This document shows, one piece after another, positions 22,939-30,600 of a DNA stretch of 38,187 bases. Position 1 is the stretch's first letter, and each line of letters begins with the position of its first letter. Origin of the DNA: Chloroflexota bacterium (GTDB taxonomy: Archaea; Iainarchaeota; Iainarchaeia; Iainarchaeales; GCA-2688035); NCBI GenBank assembly GCA_017610335.1, contig JAFCCG010000014.1:1-38187 (forward strand), given 5' to 3'. The position numbers were made by a program, and so were the translations under genes. Below the pieces are notes generated by a model, which saw only the letters and a list, made by a program, of their open reading frames with translations, was not told the DNA's origin and did not search any database.

Positions 22939-24332
22939 ATGGTAAATTTTGAACAAATGCCCTTAAGCAAAGAGCTCAAAAGGGCATTAAAGGGGCTTGA
23001 TTACAAGACCCCTACAGAAGTGCAGGAAAAAACAATTCCTCTCATACTAAAAGGAAATAATGTCATCTCAAAAAGTTTTACAGGTTCAGGCAAAACAGCT
23101 GCTTTTGGAATAGCACTTGCAGAAAGAATGCTTCAAGGCAGAGCAAAATCTGTTCTTATACTTTGTCCAACCAGGGAACTTGCAACTCAGGTTGGAAAAG
23201 AGATTGCATCAATAATAAAGTTCACTGGTTTTAAACTTGTAACCGTATATGGTGGTCACAAAATAAGTACAGAACTTCGTGAAATAGGCCGTGGCGTTGA
23301 CATTCTTTGTGCCACTCCTGGAAGACTTTTAGATCACTTTAAACGCAGAGCAATTGACCCAAGAATCTTTGACACAGTTGTTTTAGATGAAGCTGACAGA
23401 ATGCTTGACATGGGATTTATTTCAGATATAAAAGAAATACTTGCATTTGTAAGACCTGAGTACACTCATCTCTTTTCAGCAACACTTGACGGAAGTGTTG
23501 CTCAGTTAATCCAAAAATACATTCCTGATTACAAAGAAGTGCTGATAGAGGATGAAATTATTGGAAAAAATATAATTGAAAAAACAATAACTGTTTCAAG
23601 AAACAGCAAACTAAGAGAATTGATTGGAATAATCAAAAATGCAGGTGAAGGAAGAGTTCTGGTATTTGTTTCAACAAAAAGATATGCTGACAAGCTCAAT
23701 TATGAATTAAAAGACCATCTTTAAAAAATTTCAAGCTTGGAAGAAAAAACATTTTGATTGCAACCGATGTTGCAGCACGAGGTTTGCAAATAGACAATAT
23801 TGAATTTGTCGTAAATTTTGACAGGCCAAATGATGCAGACACTTACAAGCACAGAGTTGGAAGAACCGGAAGAATGGGCGCAGTAGGTCATGCAATAACT
23901 TTTATGCCTGACGATGCGGAAAGTCGTGAACTATGGTTTGATTCAATGAAATCAAGAAGGCCGCCGATGGGCAGAGGTGGTAGAGGCAGTTTTGGAAGCA
24001 GAGGCGGTTCAAGTAGCAGAAGTAGCTATAGTAGCGGAAGCAGAGGCGGTTCAGGCGGTAGAGGCAGTTTTGGAAGCAGAGGCGGTTCAAGTAGCAGAAG
24101 TAGCTATAGCAGCAGAAGCAGAGGTCCTAGTAGGGGTTCTGGTGGCGGAAGCAGAGGTCCTAGTAGGGGTCCTGGTGGAGGAAGCAGAAGTCCTGGTAGC
24201 AGGAGCTCAAGTAGAAGTTCTAAAAGCAGAGAGCACCAAGAACCAGAACACCGTGGCTTTCATGGAAGCAGTGCAAGGAAACGCAAGCCAAGAAAAAACA
24301 GTGACGTAAGCGATTTTGTTTACAGAAGCTAA
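22939..24332 (+). pseudogene. DEAD-box RNA helicase with internal deletion and frameshift
   Basis: The first part (22939-23724) holds the Q-motif region, FTGSGKTAA (motif I), PTRELA, TPGRL, VLDEADRMLD (motif II), SAT, and motif IV (VLVFVSTKRYADKL). It then stops at KDHL. The reading resumes in another frame with FKLGRKNILIATDVAARGL (motif V) and HRVGRTGR (motif VI). Between them about 18-20 residues, including the usual HGDxxQxxR block, are missing, so about 55 nt were lost and the frame broken. The C-terminus is an RGG/RSS-rich tail for RNA binding. Upstream there is an AAGGTGA site and TATA-like sequence. Either the gene is inactive, or the assembly has an error here; both halves otherwise look well conserved. 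Confidence 0.85.
23979..24125 (+). repeat. 78-nt tandem repeat in the helicase RGG tail
   Basis: Two copies of a 78-nt unit (23979-24056 and from 24057), identical over about the first 53 nt, encode a 26-residue block of GRGSFGSRGGSSSRSSYSS type. Shorter GPSRG units follow. The repeat is in frame and produces the low-complexity RNA-binding tail. Confidence 0.8.
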
Positions 24333-24375
24333 TTTACATTAATTGAAATTAGTTTGTATTAATTGAGTTGATGTT

Positions 24376-25038
24376 ATGACAAAAGTCATTGCTTTGGTTT
24401 CAGGCGGCATTGATAGTGCTGCAGCAATTTCTCTTGCATTAGAGCAAGGAATGGAAGTTATTGCATTACATTATAGTACACAACCCTTTGCAGATGAAAA
24501 AGCCGAACAAAAAACAATTGCTTTGATTAAGTATTTGCACAAGAAATTTGACAAAGAAATAAAATTAATTGTTGTTCCTTTTGGAAAAGTCCTTGCAGCA
24601 ATTGCAAAAAATTGTGACCGAAAATTTAACTGTATTTTATGCAGGCGAATGATGTTAAGAATTGGTGAAAGAATTGCCAAAGAAGAAAATGCATCAGCTC
24701 TTTTAAGCGGTGAAAGTCTGGGACAGGTTGCATCACAAACCTTAACCAATCTAAATGCCGAAGCAGGCTGCACTTCAATTGCTGTATTAAGACCGTTACT
24801 TGGAATGGACAAACTTGAAATTGAAAAAATCGCAGAACAGTTTGAAACATTTAAGATAAGCACACAGGCAAGTTCTTGTTGTTCAATTCCTGACAAGCCT
24901 TCAACCGCAGCAAAGCGTGCTTTTATCAAAGAAGAAGAAAAAAAGTTTGATGTAAAAGAACTTGTTGAAACAGCTTTTGCAGAGCGTGAAGAGAAAACTG
25001 CAGAACGTGAGAAGTGGGATTATAATGCAGCCAGATGA
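24376..25038 (+). CDS. Stand-alone ThiI-type PP-loop sulfurtransferase/adenylating domain
   Basis: A 220-residue protein with the PP-loop SGGIDSAAA at residues 9-17, the ThiI motif SGESLGQVASQTLTNL near residue 115, and a CILCRR pair at about 87-90. It corresponds to the C-terminal AANH domain of ThiI, which adenylates U8 of tRNA for 4-thiouridine formation, but it lacks the N-terminal ferredoxin-like and THUMP tRNA-binding domains and any rhodanese. It may act with a separate THUMP partner or on another substrate. The 3' end overlaps the next small gene by 14 nt. Confidence 0.85.
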   Translation: MTKVIALVSGGIDSAAAISLALEQGMEVIALHYSTQPFADEKAEQKTIALIKYLHKKFDKEIKLIVVPFGKVLAAIAKNCDRKFNCILCRRMMLRIGERIAKEENASALLSGESLGQVASQTLTNLNAEAGCTSIAVLRPLLGMDKLEIEKIAEQFETFKISTQASSCCSIPDKPSTAAKRAFIKEEEKKFDVKELVETAFAEREEKTAEREKWDYNAAR

Positions 25039-25312
25039 TTTTTCTCAAAAGAAATGCAACAGTGGCAAAAACATTCAATTCATGCCAAAGAAAAACATAA
25101 GGCTTGCTCTTGAGAAAATTGTTCCGTTGCTTGAAAAAGAAAAAGCCCTGATTGAAATTGAAACTCATTCGCTTCTAATCTTCAGGCTTGAAGGTTTTCA
25201 AATAGACCTTAATGCAAGCGGAAAAACAATTGTAAAAATTGAAAATCCAGAACTTGCAAAAAAAGCCTTTTTAAGAATTTTTCCGGCAATTTCAAAAAGC
25301 ACTAAACAATAG
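25025..25312 (+). CDS. Small protein of unknown function coupled to the ThiI-like gene
   Basis: A 95-residue basic protein, MQPDDFSQKKCNSGKNIQF at the start, followed by an alpha/beta segment (LALEKIVPLLEKEKALIEIETHSLLIFRLEGFQIDL). I recognise no family. It begins inside the end of the ThiI-like gene, so the two are probably translated together. Since the ThiI-like protein lacks its tRNA-binding domains, this protein could be a partner, but nothing in its sequence shows that. A longer upstream reading within the ThiI gene is less likely. Confidence 0.6.
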   Translation: MQPDDFSQKKCNSGKNIQFMPKKNIRLALEKIVPLLEKEKALIEIETHSLLIFRLEGFQIDLNASGKTIVKIENPELAKKAFLRIFPAISKSTKQ

Positions 25313-25369
25313 TACTAAATATAAAAACTTTGCATTTATCTTTTTGCAGAACAAAAGTGGTTTTTTAAC

Positions 25370-25954
25370 TTGAAGGAAACTTTGAAGAATTTGGCAAAAG
25401 CGTTTATTGGCGAAAGCCAGGCAAGAAACAGGTATGCTTTTTATTCAAAGATTGCCCAAAAAGAGGGTTTTGAGCAGATTGCAGAGATTTTTCTCATAAC
25501 AGCAGAAAACGAAAAAGTGCATGCAAAAAGGATTTTTGAACACATTCAGGAACTGAAGAAGGAAAGCGGTGAAGAGCTTGACGAAATAGCCGTTGAGTCC
25601 TCAGCTCCAGCAACCTATGGCACCACGGCAGAAAACCTCAAAGCCGCAATTGCGGGAGAAAACCACGAGCACTCGCAAATGTACCCTGAGTTTGCAGCAA
25701 CCGCTGAAAAAGAGGGTTTGACAAAAATTGCCAAAAGGCTTAAGTCAATTGCAAAAGCTGAAGAGCACCATGAGGAAAGATATGCCAAGCTTTTGAAACA
25801 GCTTGAATCAGGAACAGTTTTCAAAAAAGACAAAAAGGTTTGGTGGATTTGCAGAGAATGCGGTTATGCCCACTTTGGCAAAGAGCCTCCGGAAAAATGC
25901 CCAAGCTGTGACCACCCTAAAAGTTTTTATCAGATAAAATGTGAAGAATACTAA
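25370..25954 (+). CDS. rbr: Rubrerythrin
   Basis: A 194-residue peroxide-reducing protein of anaerobes. The N-terminal four-helix ferritin-like domain has the diiron ligands in [40 protein letters not shown] and [11 protein letters not shown]. The C-terminal rubredoxin domain has CRECG and CPSCDHP. No ATG lies near the conserved start, so TTG at 25370 is used; a TATA element (AATATAAAAAC near 25320) lies upstream. The superoxide reductase gene follows after 14 nt, forming an oxygen-defence pair. Confidence 0.95.
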   Translation: MKETLKNLAKAFIGESQARNRYAFYSKIAQKEGFEQIAEIFLITAENEKVHAKRIFEHIQELKKESGEELDEIAVESSAPATYGTTAENLKAAIAGENHEHSQMYPEFAATAEKEGLTKIAKRLKSIAKAEEHHEERYAKLLKQLESGTVFKKDKKVWWICRECGYAHFGKEPPEKCPSCDHPKSFYQIKCEEY

Positions 25955-25968
25955 AAAAAGGTGAAAAA

Positions 25969-26352
25969 ATGGTTGTAGAAAAAACAGGACAAGTGTACAA
26001 ATGCAGTATTTGCGGAAACACTGTTGACGTGCTTCACGTTGGCGGTGGCGAACTGGTTTGTTGCGGCCAGCCAATGAATCTGCTTGAAGAAAAGATAGAC
26101 GATGAAGGAAAGGAAAAACATGTTCCGATAATAGAGAAAACTGGGAACGGCGTGAAGGTAAAGGTCGGCTCAGTTCCTCATCCAATGGAAGAAAAGCATT
26201 TCATTGAATGGATTGAAATAATTGCCGACGGAAGCTCTTGCAAAAAATTCCTAAAGCCGGGACAGGCGCCAGAAGCCGAATTTGAGACATCTGCATCAGG
26301 CATTACTGCAAGAATTTATTGTAATGTACACCGTCTGTGGAAATCAAAATAA
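25969..26352 (+). CDS. dfx: Superoxide reductase (desulfoferrodoxin, two-iron type)
   Basis: A 127-residue protein. Residues 1-36 form the desulforedoxin-like centre I (YKCSICG and VCCGQPM). The catalytic domain follows, with ligand residues in [24 protein letters not shown] and the C-terminal CNVHRLWKS. It reduces superoxide to peroxide, which the adjacent rubrerythrin can then remove. Spacing of 14 nt after rbr and a GGTGA site support co-expression. Confidence 0.96.
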   Translation: MVVEKTGQVYKCSICGNTVDVLHVGGGELVCCGQPMNLLEEKIDDEGKEKHVPIIEKTGNGVKVKVGSVPHPMEEKHFIEWIEIIADGSSCKKFLKPGQAPEAEFETSASGITARIYCNVHRLWKSK

Positions 26353-26377
26353 GATTTGCAAAATCAAAGTCAGGGCA

Positions 26378-27016
26378 TTACTTTAGGACTTTTCCTGTTT
26401 TCATATACCACATAAACAGGTCAAGTTCTGCTCCTGGCATTTTAAGCTCTTTTGCAAGCTTCAAAAACTTTTCCTCTATTTCAAGATACTTTTTCCTGCC
26501 AAGGGTCTTTGGCCTTTCTCCAATTAAGCCTTCTTCCAACATAAGGTTCAGGATATGCCTGTCCAAAATTGCAAAATTCTTAAAGCCAGCATTTCTTAAA
26601 AAATGAGAAGCTTCCTTATAGCCAAGACCTTTGACATTTTCTACAAGCCATTTCCTTGCAGCCTGCTCTCCTTCTTTCCCTGCAATTTCCTTCACAATTC
26701 CCTTAACATTTAAGTGTTTTCTTGCCCTCACAATAAACTTTGCCTTGTTGTTGTGAAACCTGTGGCCTTCTTCTCTGATGCATTTCATTACCTCAATTTC
26801 GCCTGCTTCACAAAATCCTTTAGCGCCAAGCGTTTCCTGAATTTTAATGGCTGTTTCCGCCCTGCTGTTTGCTGTAAGAATGCAAAAGCACAGTTCTGAA
26901 AACCATTGCTTTCCACTTTTTCTTTTGAATGACTCAAATTCAAGAAGCTGTTCCTTAACCTTTTTAGCAACCGGCTTTTTTTGCAACTGCCTTACTTTTT
27001 GAACAATATTTTTCAT
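26378..27016 (-). CDS. ogg: 8-oxoguanine DNA glycosylase/AP lyase, archaeal Ogg2 type
   Basis: A 212-residue HhH-GPD protein. The hairpin and catalytic lysine lie in VKGLGYKEASHFLRNAGFKNFAILDRHIL, with the catalytic Asp in LDRHIL, as in Ogg2 enzymes such as that of Methanocaldococcus. It excises 8-oxoguanine and cleaves the abasic site. The C-terminal ELDLFMWYMKTGKVLK is typical of the group. Its start codon overlaps the stop of an upstream ribbon-helix-helix antitoxin gene as ATGA, so a repair enzyme sits where a toxin gene would be expected. It lies at the distal edge of the cassette array. Confidence 0.93.
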   Translation of the reverse strand: MKNIVQKVRQLQKKPVAKKVKEQLLEFESFKRKSGKQWFSELCFCILTANSRAETAIKIQETLGAKGFCEAGEIEVMKCIREEGHRFHNNKAKFIVRARKHLNVKGIVKEIAGKEGEQAARKWLVENVKGLGYKEASHFLRNAGFKNFAILDRHILNLMLEEGLIGERPKTLGRKKYLEIEEKFLKLAKELKMPGAELDLFMWYMKTGKVLK

Positions 27017-27225
27017 GCATTTAATCCTTTTTTTATTCTTGCCTCACCGTCTCCCTCTTCAACAAGTCGTTTGTAGGCGTATGCTATAAGTGATTCTTTT
27101 TCCGCTTCAAGAATATTTATCTTTTCTCGAAATGTTTGTCTTGCTACTTCTACCCATTTTATTTCAGCGTGCTTTCTCATCTTGCTGTGCAATTCATCAG
27201 GAATAGCCATAGTCATGTTAACCAT
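27013..27225 (-). CDS. Ribbon-helix-helix antitoxin-like protein (copy 1)
   Basis: A 70-residue RHH protein, MVNMTMAIPDELHSKMRKHAE, with the KWVEVARQTFREKINILEAEKE helix. It is closely related, at DNA level too, to the antitoxin of the RHH-MazF pair at 31813-32016, including the CTTTAAATAG-type promoter about 35 nt upstream. Here no toxin follows; ogg starts in its stop codon. It may be an orphan that regulates its own promoter, and hence ogg, or a remnant of a lost pair. Confidence 0.85.
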   Translation of the reverse strand: MVNMTMAIPDELHSKMRKHAEIKWVEVARQTFREKINILEAEKESLIAYAYKRLVEEGDGEARIKKGLNA

Positions 27226-27264
27226 TAAATCACCTTAAATAAGTAAAATTCTATTTAAAGCTTT

Positions 27265-27660
27265 TTATGTCTGACTTTTCAGGTGTTTGATTAAGTCCTG
27301 AATATCCTTAGCAATGTAGTCAAAAAAACTTTCCAGCCAATCGGAATATTTTCTTGTTTCTTCTACTTCTACAGCGTAAATTTTTTTGCCTAGTGCCTTT
27401 GCATAGCCTGCTTCCAAATATGCCCCTCTTGTATCAGACAAAATCAGGATAAGAAATTCGCAATTTTTTATTACCCCCAATTGTTGCTCCAATGTTTCTT
27501 TACCATTTCTCTTCTGGTTTTCTTGTGGGAGAAAAATGTCAAAGCCCGCGTCTCTTAGGTTTTTTGCAATGTTGAGATTTCTTTCTGTCTTTGATTCGGA
27601 AATAGAGTAACTATTTGAATTGCCTGTAAAGGCCATCGGACTTGCCAAATATACTGCCAT
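27265..27660 (-). CDS. Nucleoside 2-deoxyribosyltransferase-like protein
   Basis: A 131-residue protein starting MAVYLASPMAFTG, with the family signature DTRGAYLEAGYAKALGKK (from D76, catalytic Glu probably E83) and the middle segment DIFLPQENQKR. The fold is shared by nucleoside deoxyribosyltransferases and related nucleotide hydrolases, which act in salvage and in some defence or signalling systems. Substrate cannot be read. It lies just beyond repeat R5, as a further cassette in the minus-strand array, before the orphan antitoxin and ogg. Confidence 0.82.
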   Translation of the reverse strand: MAVYLASPMAFTGNSNSYSISESKTERNLNIAKNLRDAGFDIFLPQENQKRNGKETLEQQLGVIKNCEFLILILSDTRGAYLEAGYAKALGKKIYAVEVEETRKYSDWLESFFDYIAKDIQDLIKHLKSQT

Positions 27661-27700
27661 AATTAAACTGACTCACAAACAGTATAAAAGATTAATAGGC

Positions 27701-27778
27701 GCTCGGCGTGATTGTGTAATCCAGCCTCCCGGATCTGCGGGTTGGTGGGTAGTTTTTAGTGTGTGGTTTGTGATTCAT
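27701..27778 (-). repeat. tRNA-Tyr-derived repeat R5
   Basis: On the minus strand an A/C-rich arm (ATCACAAACCACACACT...) starts 2 nt after the stop of the 203-residue gene. It is followed by CGCAGATCCGGGAGGCTGG (T-arm and acceptor end of tRNA-Tyr) and then ATTACACAATCACGCCGAG, the type-B trailer shared with R1 and R3. Confidence 0.85.
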
Positions 27779-27779
27779 T

Positions 27780-28391
27780 TTAATTGCCTCTTTTTGTGGC
27801 AATAACTAAGTAACGCTTCGTTCTTTGATTTACCATTCCAAAGAAGGGGTGCTTTTTTGATAGCATATCTAAGATGTTTTTTTCTGCCAAGGCAGTGCTG
27901 CTGCGGGAAATAATTCTTGGGTCATCTGTTTCAAAAAATCTAACTTTAAAATCAGCTTTTTGCAATTCGTCAACAAGGTTTACTGTAGCAAATCTTTTGC
28001 CTCCTTGCCTAGCGTGACCTTTTCTATTTGGTGTAAAATCTGTTAGAATGATAATGTTGCCATTTTTAGTCAAAACGTCTTTCATTTTTTGACAAAGCAA
28101 ATCAAACCTTGCTTTTTTATCAATTATTCCTACGTGGGGCATATCCAACCGTATCGTGTGGTATCTTTCCTGTTTTTTTATTGCAGAATCTAAGAATTTA
28201 TGCGCTCTTTTTGGAACAAACTCAAAATGCCGGAATTTTTTTCCCAATGATGAAATAGTTGGCTCACGATGCAGGAATGCAGAATCCAGTGCGGTGTGTT
28301 GCCCTTTTCCTTCCTTAGAGGCTTCAATATCTTTCATCGGAATGCTTGAACCAAGATGCAAATAGCCCTTGCTTTTCCTGCGTGCTTTCAT
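27780..28391 (-). CDS. Unidentified 203-residue cassette protein
   Basis: A basic protein with no family I can name. It starts MKARRKSKGYLHLGSS. The middle reads ERYHTIRLDMPHVGIID, then an alpha/beta section (NIIILTDFTPNRKGHARQGG, VNLVDELQKADFKVRFFETD, KRYLVIATKR) looks like the second half of a Rossmann-type methyltransferase, without a visible SAM-binding glycine motif. It stands alone between repeats R4 and R5 with its own promoter (CTTTTAAATAAG near 28420). A nucleic-acid-related or defence role would fit the context, but that is a guess. Confidence 0.65.
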   Translation of the reverse strand: MKARRKSKGYLHLGSSIPMKDIEASKEGKGQHTALDSAFLHREPTISSLGKKFRHFEFVPKRAHKFLDSAIKKQERYHTIRLDMPHVGIIDKKARFDLLCQKMKDVLTKNGNIIILTDFTPNRKGHARQGGKRFATVNLVDELQKADFKVRFFETDDPRIISRSSTALAEKNILDMLSKKHPFFGMVNQRTKRYLVIATKRGN

Positions 28392-28427
28392 ATTACAATT
28401 TATGCCTCTTTCTTATTTAAAAGAAAC

Positions 28428-28495
28428 AGATTCCTGCCTCCCTAATCTGCACACGAGGGCATTAGTGGGTAGTTGGTGGTTAGTGGTCTGTAATA
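28428..28495 (-). repeat. tRNA-Tyr-derived repeat R4
   Basis: The minus strand reads ACAGACCACTAACCACCAAC and onward (A/C-rich arm), then TGTGCAGATTAGGGAGGCAGG (T-arm and acceptor end, diverged). The trailer and the CGCCGGACGG box are missing. Upstream of the arm (28500-28518) it shares CTTGTCTCATCTTA with the equivalent place before R2. Confidence 0.75.
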
Positions 28496-28532
28496 TATCC
28501 TTTTCTTGTCTCATCTTATCAAACCTCCTAAC

Positions 28533-29090
28533 TCAAACATTTCCTTGGATTACATATTTCCATCCGGGTTTCCATTGTTTTTTCTTTCGCCAGTCTTCTT
28601 CTATGGCTTGTTGCCATGTCTTTCCGTTGGCTATAACTTCCAATGCAAGTTGTGGCGCTTGGTGTGCCACGATGGCAACTTTCTTGTTGGTATATTTCTC
28701 CAGTAAGTCTTTTAGGAAGCTTCTGATTCTTTTTTCCACGTCTTTGTAGCTTTCCCCATTTGGAAATGGATTGTCAACATATTTTTGTAAAGAGGCTTCC
28801 ATTTTGGAAAAGTCTTTGCCGGTTAAATCTCCGTAATTGCATTCTCTTAATCTTTTGTCTTTTGTGAGTGGAATTCTTTTTTCAAACACTATTTTTGCTG
28901 AATCTACTGCTCGCTTTAAATCAGAAGAAAAAACCGCATCAAATTTTTTGTCCTTTATAATCTCTCTTAGCTCAATTGACTGCTTTTTTCCAAGTTCTGA
29001 CAGTTCTCCTTGTTGCCAGCCGGTAGCAAATCCTTTCTCGTTGTCTATTGTTGTGCCATGAACAAAATAGATTATCTTAATGTTTCTCAT
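28533..29090 (-). CDS. Histidine phosphatase superfamily protein lacking the usual RHG arginine
   Basis: A 185-residue phosphoglycerate mutase-like protein. The catalytic region reads IIYFVHGTTIDNEKG, where nearly all relatives have V-R-H-G, so the Arg before H11 is absent. Other features are kept: DLKRAVDSA (R60), RLRECNYGD (E83) and the second histidine in VAHQAPQLAL (H143). I recall a similar VHG subgroup in candidate-phyla bacteria, so this may be a subfamily trait rather than a new mutation. The phosphatase substrate is unknown. It follows the Fic gene with a 4-nt gap and shares its cassette. Confidence 0.85.
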   Translation of the reverse strand: MRNIKIIYFVHGTTIDNEKGFATGWQQGELSELGKKQSIELREIIKDKKFDAVFSSDLKRAVDSAKIVFEKRIPLTKDKRLRECNYGDLTGKDFSKMEASLQKYVDNPFPNGESYKDVEKRIRSFLKDLLEKYTNKKVAIVAHQAPQLALEVIANGKTWQQAIEEDWRKKKQWKPGWKYVIQGNV

Positions 29091-29094
29091 TTAA

Positions 29095-30066
29095 TCACTT
29101 CTTCACTTTTTTCAACAGTTTTCCAATTATGAGTTTTTTGTTTTCGTTGATTATTTCTTCTATTTCTTTTGCTCTTTTTTCCAGGCAGGAAACTATAAAC
29201 CTGCTGAACTTGTAGTACTGTTTTGACAACTGGACTCTTTCAAGCAGCACAATGTAGTTTTGCCTGTTTTCTAAATTGATTATTGCTCTTGGGAATCCCT
29301 CTTTTTGCAGTGCCCAGTTCAATATTTCTCTTCCTGTCCTGCCGTTTCCGTCTCTGAACGGGTGTACTTGTTCAAATCTCGCGTGGAATTCCGAAGCCAG
29401 TTCAATAATGTGTTTTTTCCCTTTTTGGTTCCATTCAACCAGTTTTTTCATTTCTTTTTCTACTTCTTCTGCCTTAACCGGCTTTACTTTGGATGCCTGA
29501 ATGAATATTGGCCCGTCCCTGTATTCGCCTGGCTTTTTTTCCTTAAAGCCGTCCATTATCGCGGCATTAATTTTCTTGACAGCCTTCTCATTAAGTTCTT
29601 TTATTCTGCTTGAAACCTTTGCGGCCTTTTTCATGTTTTCGATTTCTTTTATCTCATCAATTTTTTTTCCTGCCACTGCTGCACCCTTTGTTAGGACAAT
29701 ATTCGCTTCCTGCAAGCTTAGCGAATTCCCCTCAACTGAAGCGCTTCCTTGTGCGTATCTTACAAACTCGTCTTCTTTGAACGATTCGAATCCTTCGGGA
29801 AAAAAGTCTTTCACTATCTCAAAATCGACTTTCAGCCTTTCAAGGGCTAGCAAGTCAGAAAAGGACAAAACCTTCAAATCAGATTCTTTCTGGCTTTTCT
29901 TTGTATTCTCCAGGGCCTTCTTTCTGACCAGTTCATCAAATGCGTTTTCTATTTTTTCTTCCACTTGTTCTTTGTCGCCCAGAAAAAAACTTACTCTTTT
30001 TCCGTTTACTCTGTCCTCTAAGTAAAAGTAGTCTTTTCCCTTAATTTTGCGTTTTGAAACAAACAT
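29095..30066 (-). CDS. fic: Fic-domain AMPylase/nucleotidyltransferase with built-in inhibitory motif
   Basis: A protein of about 323 residues. The catalytic motif HPFRDGNGRTGR (H235 to R246) is complete. An N-terminal inhibitory helix with SASVEGN (E112) matches the (S/T)xxxEGN motif that holds Fic enzymes inactive. The C-terminus is helical. ATG at 30066 (MFVSKRKIKG) is preferred over 30090, because a TATA element (ATAAATAG near 30112) puts the transcription start about 30086. Fic proteins transfer AMP or other groups onto protein Ser/Thr/Tyr; the target is unknown. It lies in a cassette bounded by R3 and R4, together with the histidine phosphatase gene. Confidence 0.93.
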   Translation of the reverse strand: MFVSKRKIKGKDYFYLEDRVNGKRVSFFLGDKEQVEEKIENAFDELVRKKALENTKKSQKESDLKVLSFSDLLALERLKVDFEIVKDFFPEGFESFKEDEFVRYAQGSASVEGNSLSLQEANIVLTKGAAVAGKKIDEIKEIENMKKAAKVSSRIKELNEKAVKKINAAIMDGFKEKKPGEYRDGPIFIQASKVKPVKAEEVEKEMKKLVEWNQKGKKHIIELASEFHARFEQVHPFRDGNGRTGREILNWALQKEGFPRAIINLENRQNYIVLLERVQLSKQYYKFSRFIVSCLEKRAKEIEEIINENKKLIIGKLLKKVKK

Positions 30067-30140
30067 ACAACAGTTAACACCAGAAAACATTAAAAAGTAA
30101 TATGTTGCTATTTATGGTGATAACTGGTTTTTGGTTCTTT

Positions 30141-30225
30141 TGCCGTCCGGCGTGATTGTGTAATCCCGCCTCCCGGATCTGCACATGGGGCGTTTGGTTA
30201 GTAGAGGCAGTTAGTGGTTTGTGAC
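30141..30225 (-). repeat. tRNA-Tyr-derived repeat R3 (most complete)
   Basis: Minus-strand order: an A/C-rich arm (CACAAACCACTAACTG...) beginning a few nt after the UPF0175 stop; CCCCATGTGCAGATCCGGGA then GGCGGGA, identical to the tRNA-Tyr T-loop, T-stem 3' side and acceptor end; a type-B trailer ATTACACAATCA; and the box CGCCGGACGG. The Fic promoter follows. Confidence 0.9.
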
Positions 30226-30229
30226 TTTT

Positions 30230-30586
30230 TCATTTCCAAACCTTTTGAAGGTTTTTCAATCCTTGTGCGAATTCTTCTTCGCCTAATGGGTTCACTATGT
30301 TTCTTTCTTTTAGCTCATCCATTATCTCCCATAGGCTTATTCCTGCGTTTTCTGCTGCCTTCCCTATACTTATCTTCCCTTCTTGGTATTGTTTTATTGC
30401 TTTCTCCAGTTTGTACTGTTTTGCCCCGGGCGATTTCTTCTTGAATCCTTCTGAAATAATTTTCTTAAGAGAAGTAAATGGATCTATGCCTCTCCGGTTT
30501 GTAATATTGTGTGTTACAAGTACTCTCTTCTCCCTTCTCTTCTGCTTTTTCTTAATCTCAAATTTCCTTCTTTTTGGTTTAGGCAT
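30230..30586 (-). CDS. UPF0175-like HTH (antitoxin-type) protein
   Basis: A 118-residue basic protein. The C-terminal half (YQEGKISIGKAAENAGISLWEIMDELKERNI) matches the helix-turn-helix of UPF0175 proteins, usually antitoxins paired with PIN-type toxins. The N-terminal 25 residues are very basic (KPKRRKFEIKKKQKRREKR). No toxin gene accompanies it, so it is an orphan in its own cassette between R2 and R3. It could act as a regulator, or complement a toxin elsewhere. The start codon directly follows the GTCCGGCG box of R2. Confidence 0.72.
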   Translation of the reverse strand: MPKPKRRKFEIKKKQKRREKRVLVTHNITNRRGIDPFTSLKKIISEGFKKKSPGAKQYKLEKAIKQYQEGKISIGKAAENAGISLWEIMDELKERNIVNPLGEEEFAQGLKNLQKVWK

Positions 30587-30600
30587 TTAAGTCACTTTTT

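Noticed and set aside
23979-24309. Alternative Val/Ala/Glu-rich frame across the helicase tail
   Set aside because: It arises from reading the RGG/RSS repeat in another frame, and has no domain.
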